From CAWATZ01 sp963784995 (GTDB lineage Bacteria; Planctomycetota; Planctomycetia; Gemmatales; Gemmataceae), in the NCBI GenBank assembly GCA_963784995.1, contig CAWATZ010000014.1:186001-250000 (forward strand): a DNA stretch of 64,000 nt, written 5' to 3'. The position numbers were made by a program, and so were the translations under genes. Positions 62,804 through 64,000 of the stretch are shown in pieces (position 1 is the stretch's first letter; each line of letters starts with the position of its first letter). The notes below the pieces were generated by a model, which did no database searches, was not told where the DNA came from, and worked only from the letters and a program-made list of their open reading frames with translations.

Positions 62804-64000
62804 AGATTCTTGTGCCAGGACGCCAAACGTGGGCGAGTGCCGAACCTCGATCACTTTGCCGCCGCCCAGATAGAAATGCACGCCGCACGGCAGACACGGA
62901 TCGAAGCTCCGCACGGCGCGCATGATGTCGATGCCCTTGAAGTTCTCGGGGCTGTTCTTCTCGAAAATCGGCGTGTTCTGCACCGCATCCTCGTAGGGGC
63001 CCGGAATGCCGTTGGAATCGCGGGGACTGCTGTTCCAGCAGGTCGGCGGATAGGGATGGTAGTTGGCGATCTTGCCCTCGCGAATGACGACGTGATGCGA
63101 CAGCACACCCCGCACCGCCTCGTGGAAGCCGCAGCCGATCGCTTCGTCCGGCACCTTGAACTCGCTGGCCGTCTGGGTCCGCCCGGCGAACAGTTCCTTC
63201 CGCGCCTGGTCGAGGAAATACAGTGCCAGCGCCGCCGCATACGCCTGGAAATAAGTGCGGGCCCGGTCGCGTTCGATGGCGTTGCTCCAGCGCGGGATCT
63301 TCCATTCCAGATCCATCTCCGGCAGGTTCGCCGTGCGCGGCAGGTGGATCTGGACGCTGTGGCCGGTCGCCTTGACGCCGCCCACGTTCACGAGCCCGGC
63401 CAGGGCCGTGACCCAGAAGCGGGCCAGCGGGCCGCCGCCGGTGTCGAGCGGCAGCAGCTGCCCGCTGTTGCGGTCGTACCAGCGCGGCGACATGACCCAG
63501 GTGTATTTGCCTCCGGGCCCCATGTCGCGTTTCTGGGGCCTGGGAAGCGTCGTCTGGTTCCAGGGGTGGCGCTGATCGATCGGATTGCCGAGCGGGTCAT
63601 TCTTGACGAAGGTTTCGCCGTCCTGCCAGTCACCGTAGAAGGAGCTGCCCAGCAAGATGCGGATGCCGAGGTTGATCTCGACCAGGTCGGTGGTGACCAG
63701 CTTGCCATCGACGACAACGCCGGGAGTCACGAACATGCCCCGGCCCCATTCGCTCATCTTCTGGTAGGTGTAATCGCAAACAGCAGGATTGTTGAAGCTG
63801 CCCCAGCAGCCAAGCAGCACGCGGCGCTGACCGACCTTCTCGTAGCCGGGCAGCGCTTCGCAGAAGAAATCGAACAGGTCATCGTGCAGCGGCACGGCCT
63901 TCTTCATGAACTCGACGTACTTCAGCAGCCGGACCAGGTAATCGCTGAACAGCTGGACGCTGGGCACGGTGCCGACGCCGCCGGGGTAGAGCGTGGAGGG
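62792..64000 (-). CDS. [NiFe] hydrogenase large subunit, partial (N-terminus beyond right edge)
   Basis: About 400 visible residues of the large subunit. The C-terminal nickel ligands are plain in RSFDPCLPCGVHFYLGGGK (D-P-C-x-x-C-x-x-H), and the mid-region has WNSSPRDSNGIPGPYEDA and VLLGCWGSFNNP. The Asp-Pro-Cys-Leu-Pro-Cys-Gly-Val-His form and the conserved extension after it are typical of group 1h (formerly group 5) enzymes, which oxidise atmospheric H2 to support persistence in oxic soil or water. The N-terminal C-x-x-C pair is outside the window. The last residues are encoded by a dispersed hairpin. The following genes are NifU-like and a PAS kinase. Confidence 0.92.
   Translation of the reverse strand, partial: PSTLYPGGVGTVPSVQLFSDYLVRLLKYVEFMKKAVPLHDDLFDFFCEALPGYEKVGQRRVLLGCWGSFNNPAVCDYTYQKMSEWGRGMFVTPGVVVDGKLVTTDLVEINLGIRILLGSSFYGDWQDGETFVKNDPLGNPIDQRHPWNQTTLPRPQKRDMGPGGKYTWVMSPRWYDRNSGQLLPLDTGGGPLARFWVTALAGLVNVGGVKATGHSVQIHLPRTANLPEMDLEWKIPRWSNAIERDRARTYFQAYAAALALYFLDQARKELFAGRTQTASEFKVPDEAIGCGFHEAVRGVLSHHVVIREGKIANYHPYPPTCWNSSPRDSNGIPGPYEDAVQNTPIFEKNSPENFKGIDIMRAVRSFDPCLPCGVHFYLGGGKVIEVRHSPTFGVLAQESNHG

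Overview
The window looks like chromosomal DNA of a planctomycete, most likely Gemmataceae or a close relative. It is GC-rich and carries several lineage hallmarks: a DUF1501 protein, a PVC-type cytochrome c dehydrogenase, a TIGR03000 protein, a TIGR02996-like fragment, a YTV-type tyrosine/valine/arginine repeat wall protein, a fused membrane/spermidine-synthase protein, a Uma2 protein, large WD40 and TPR proteins, and several bacterial enhancer-binding proteins. I saw no rRNA, tRNA or CRISPR array.

Layout. 0-3.4 kb: MBOAT acyltransferase with two tandem SGNH-like partners. 3.5-6.5 kb: DJ-1/PfpI protein, thioredoxin-fold secreted protein, a 261-bp inverted-repeat element, a DUF433 protein. 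6.5-9.5 kb: NtrC-type regulator and its histidine kinase. 9.6-13.6 kb: SulP transporter, MlaE-like permease, methyltransferase, small hypothetical protein. 13.9-18.5 kb: a candidate small RNA, Uma2 protein, DUF1501 protein, and an MqsA-like toxin-antitoxin module with visible promoter and operators. 18.5-29.2 kb: pseudokinase-TPR protein, spermidine synthase-like membrane protein, RNase HII-like protein, HIT protein, EF-G. 29.6-35.5 kb: metallophosphoesterase, PAS-GAF-REC protein, secreted protein, DUF190/CrcB/SMI1 group. 35.6-43.9 kb: PVC dehydrogenase plus GDSL-like protein, ferredoxin, ferrochelatase, VWA protein, lipoprotein. 44-55 kb: WD40 protein, amidohydrolase, HEPN pair, ThuA protein, tricorn-like S41 protease, SppA. 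55.3-57.3 kb: two surface proteins. 57.5-62.1 kb: a signalling island. 62.1-64 kb: NifU-like protein and a [NiFe]-hydrogenase large subunit cut by the window edge.

The most unusual locus is 57.5-60.4 kb. A near-perfect -24/-12 sigma-54 promoter, with two palindromes upstream, precedes two tandem, ribosome-binding-site-equipped micro-ORFs that encode 17- and 19-residue cationic amphipathic peptides. They are followed by two single-domain response regulators and a sigma-54 activator. A convergent PAS histidine kinase sits downstream of hydrogenase and NifU-like genes. This reads as a self-contained sensory circuit with micropeptide output; the function is inference.

The second unusual property is a set of long (33-260 bp) near-perfect hairpins between genes, in several sequence families. 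Some families occur twice here with the loop inverted, one copy lies in frame inside a coding sequence, and several supply stop codons of the neighbouring gene.

At least ten single-base frame breaks, many at C/G runs, interrupt otherwise intact genes such as fusA and hemH. They most likely reflect indel errors in the sequence rather than true pseudogenes; such genes are given here as single features with the break noted.
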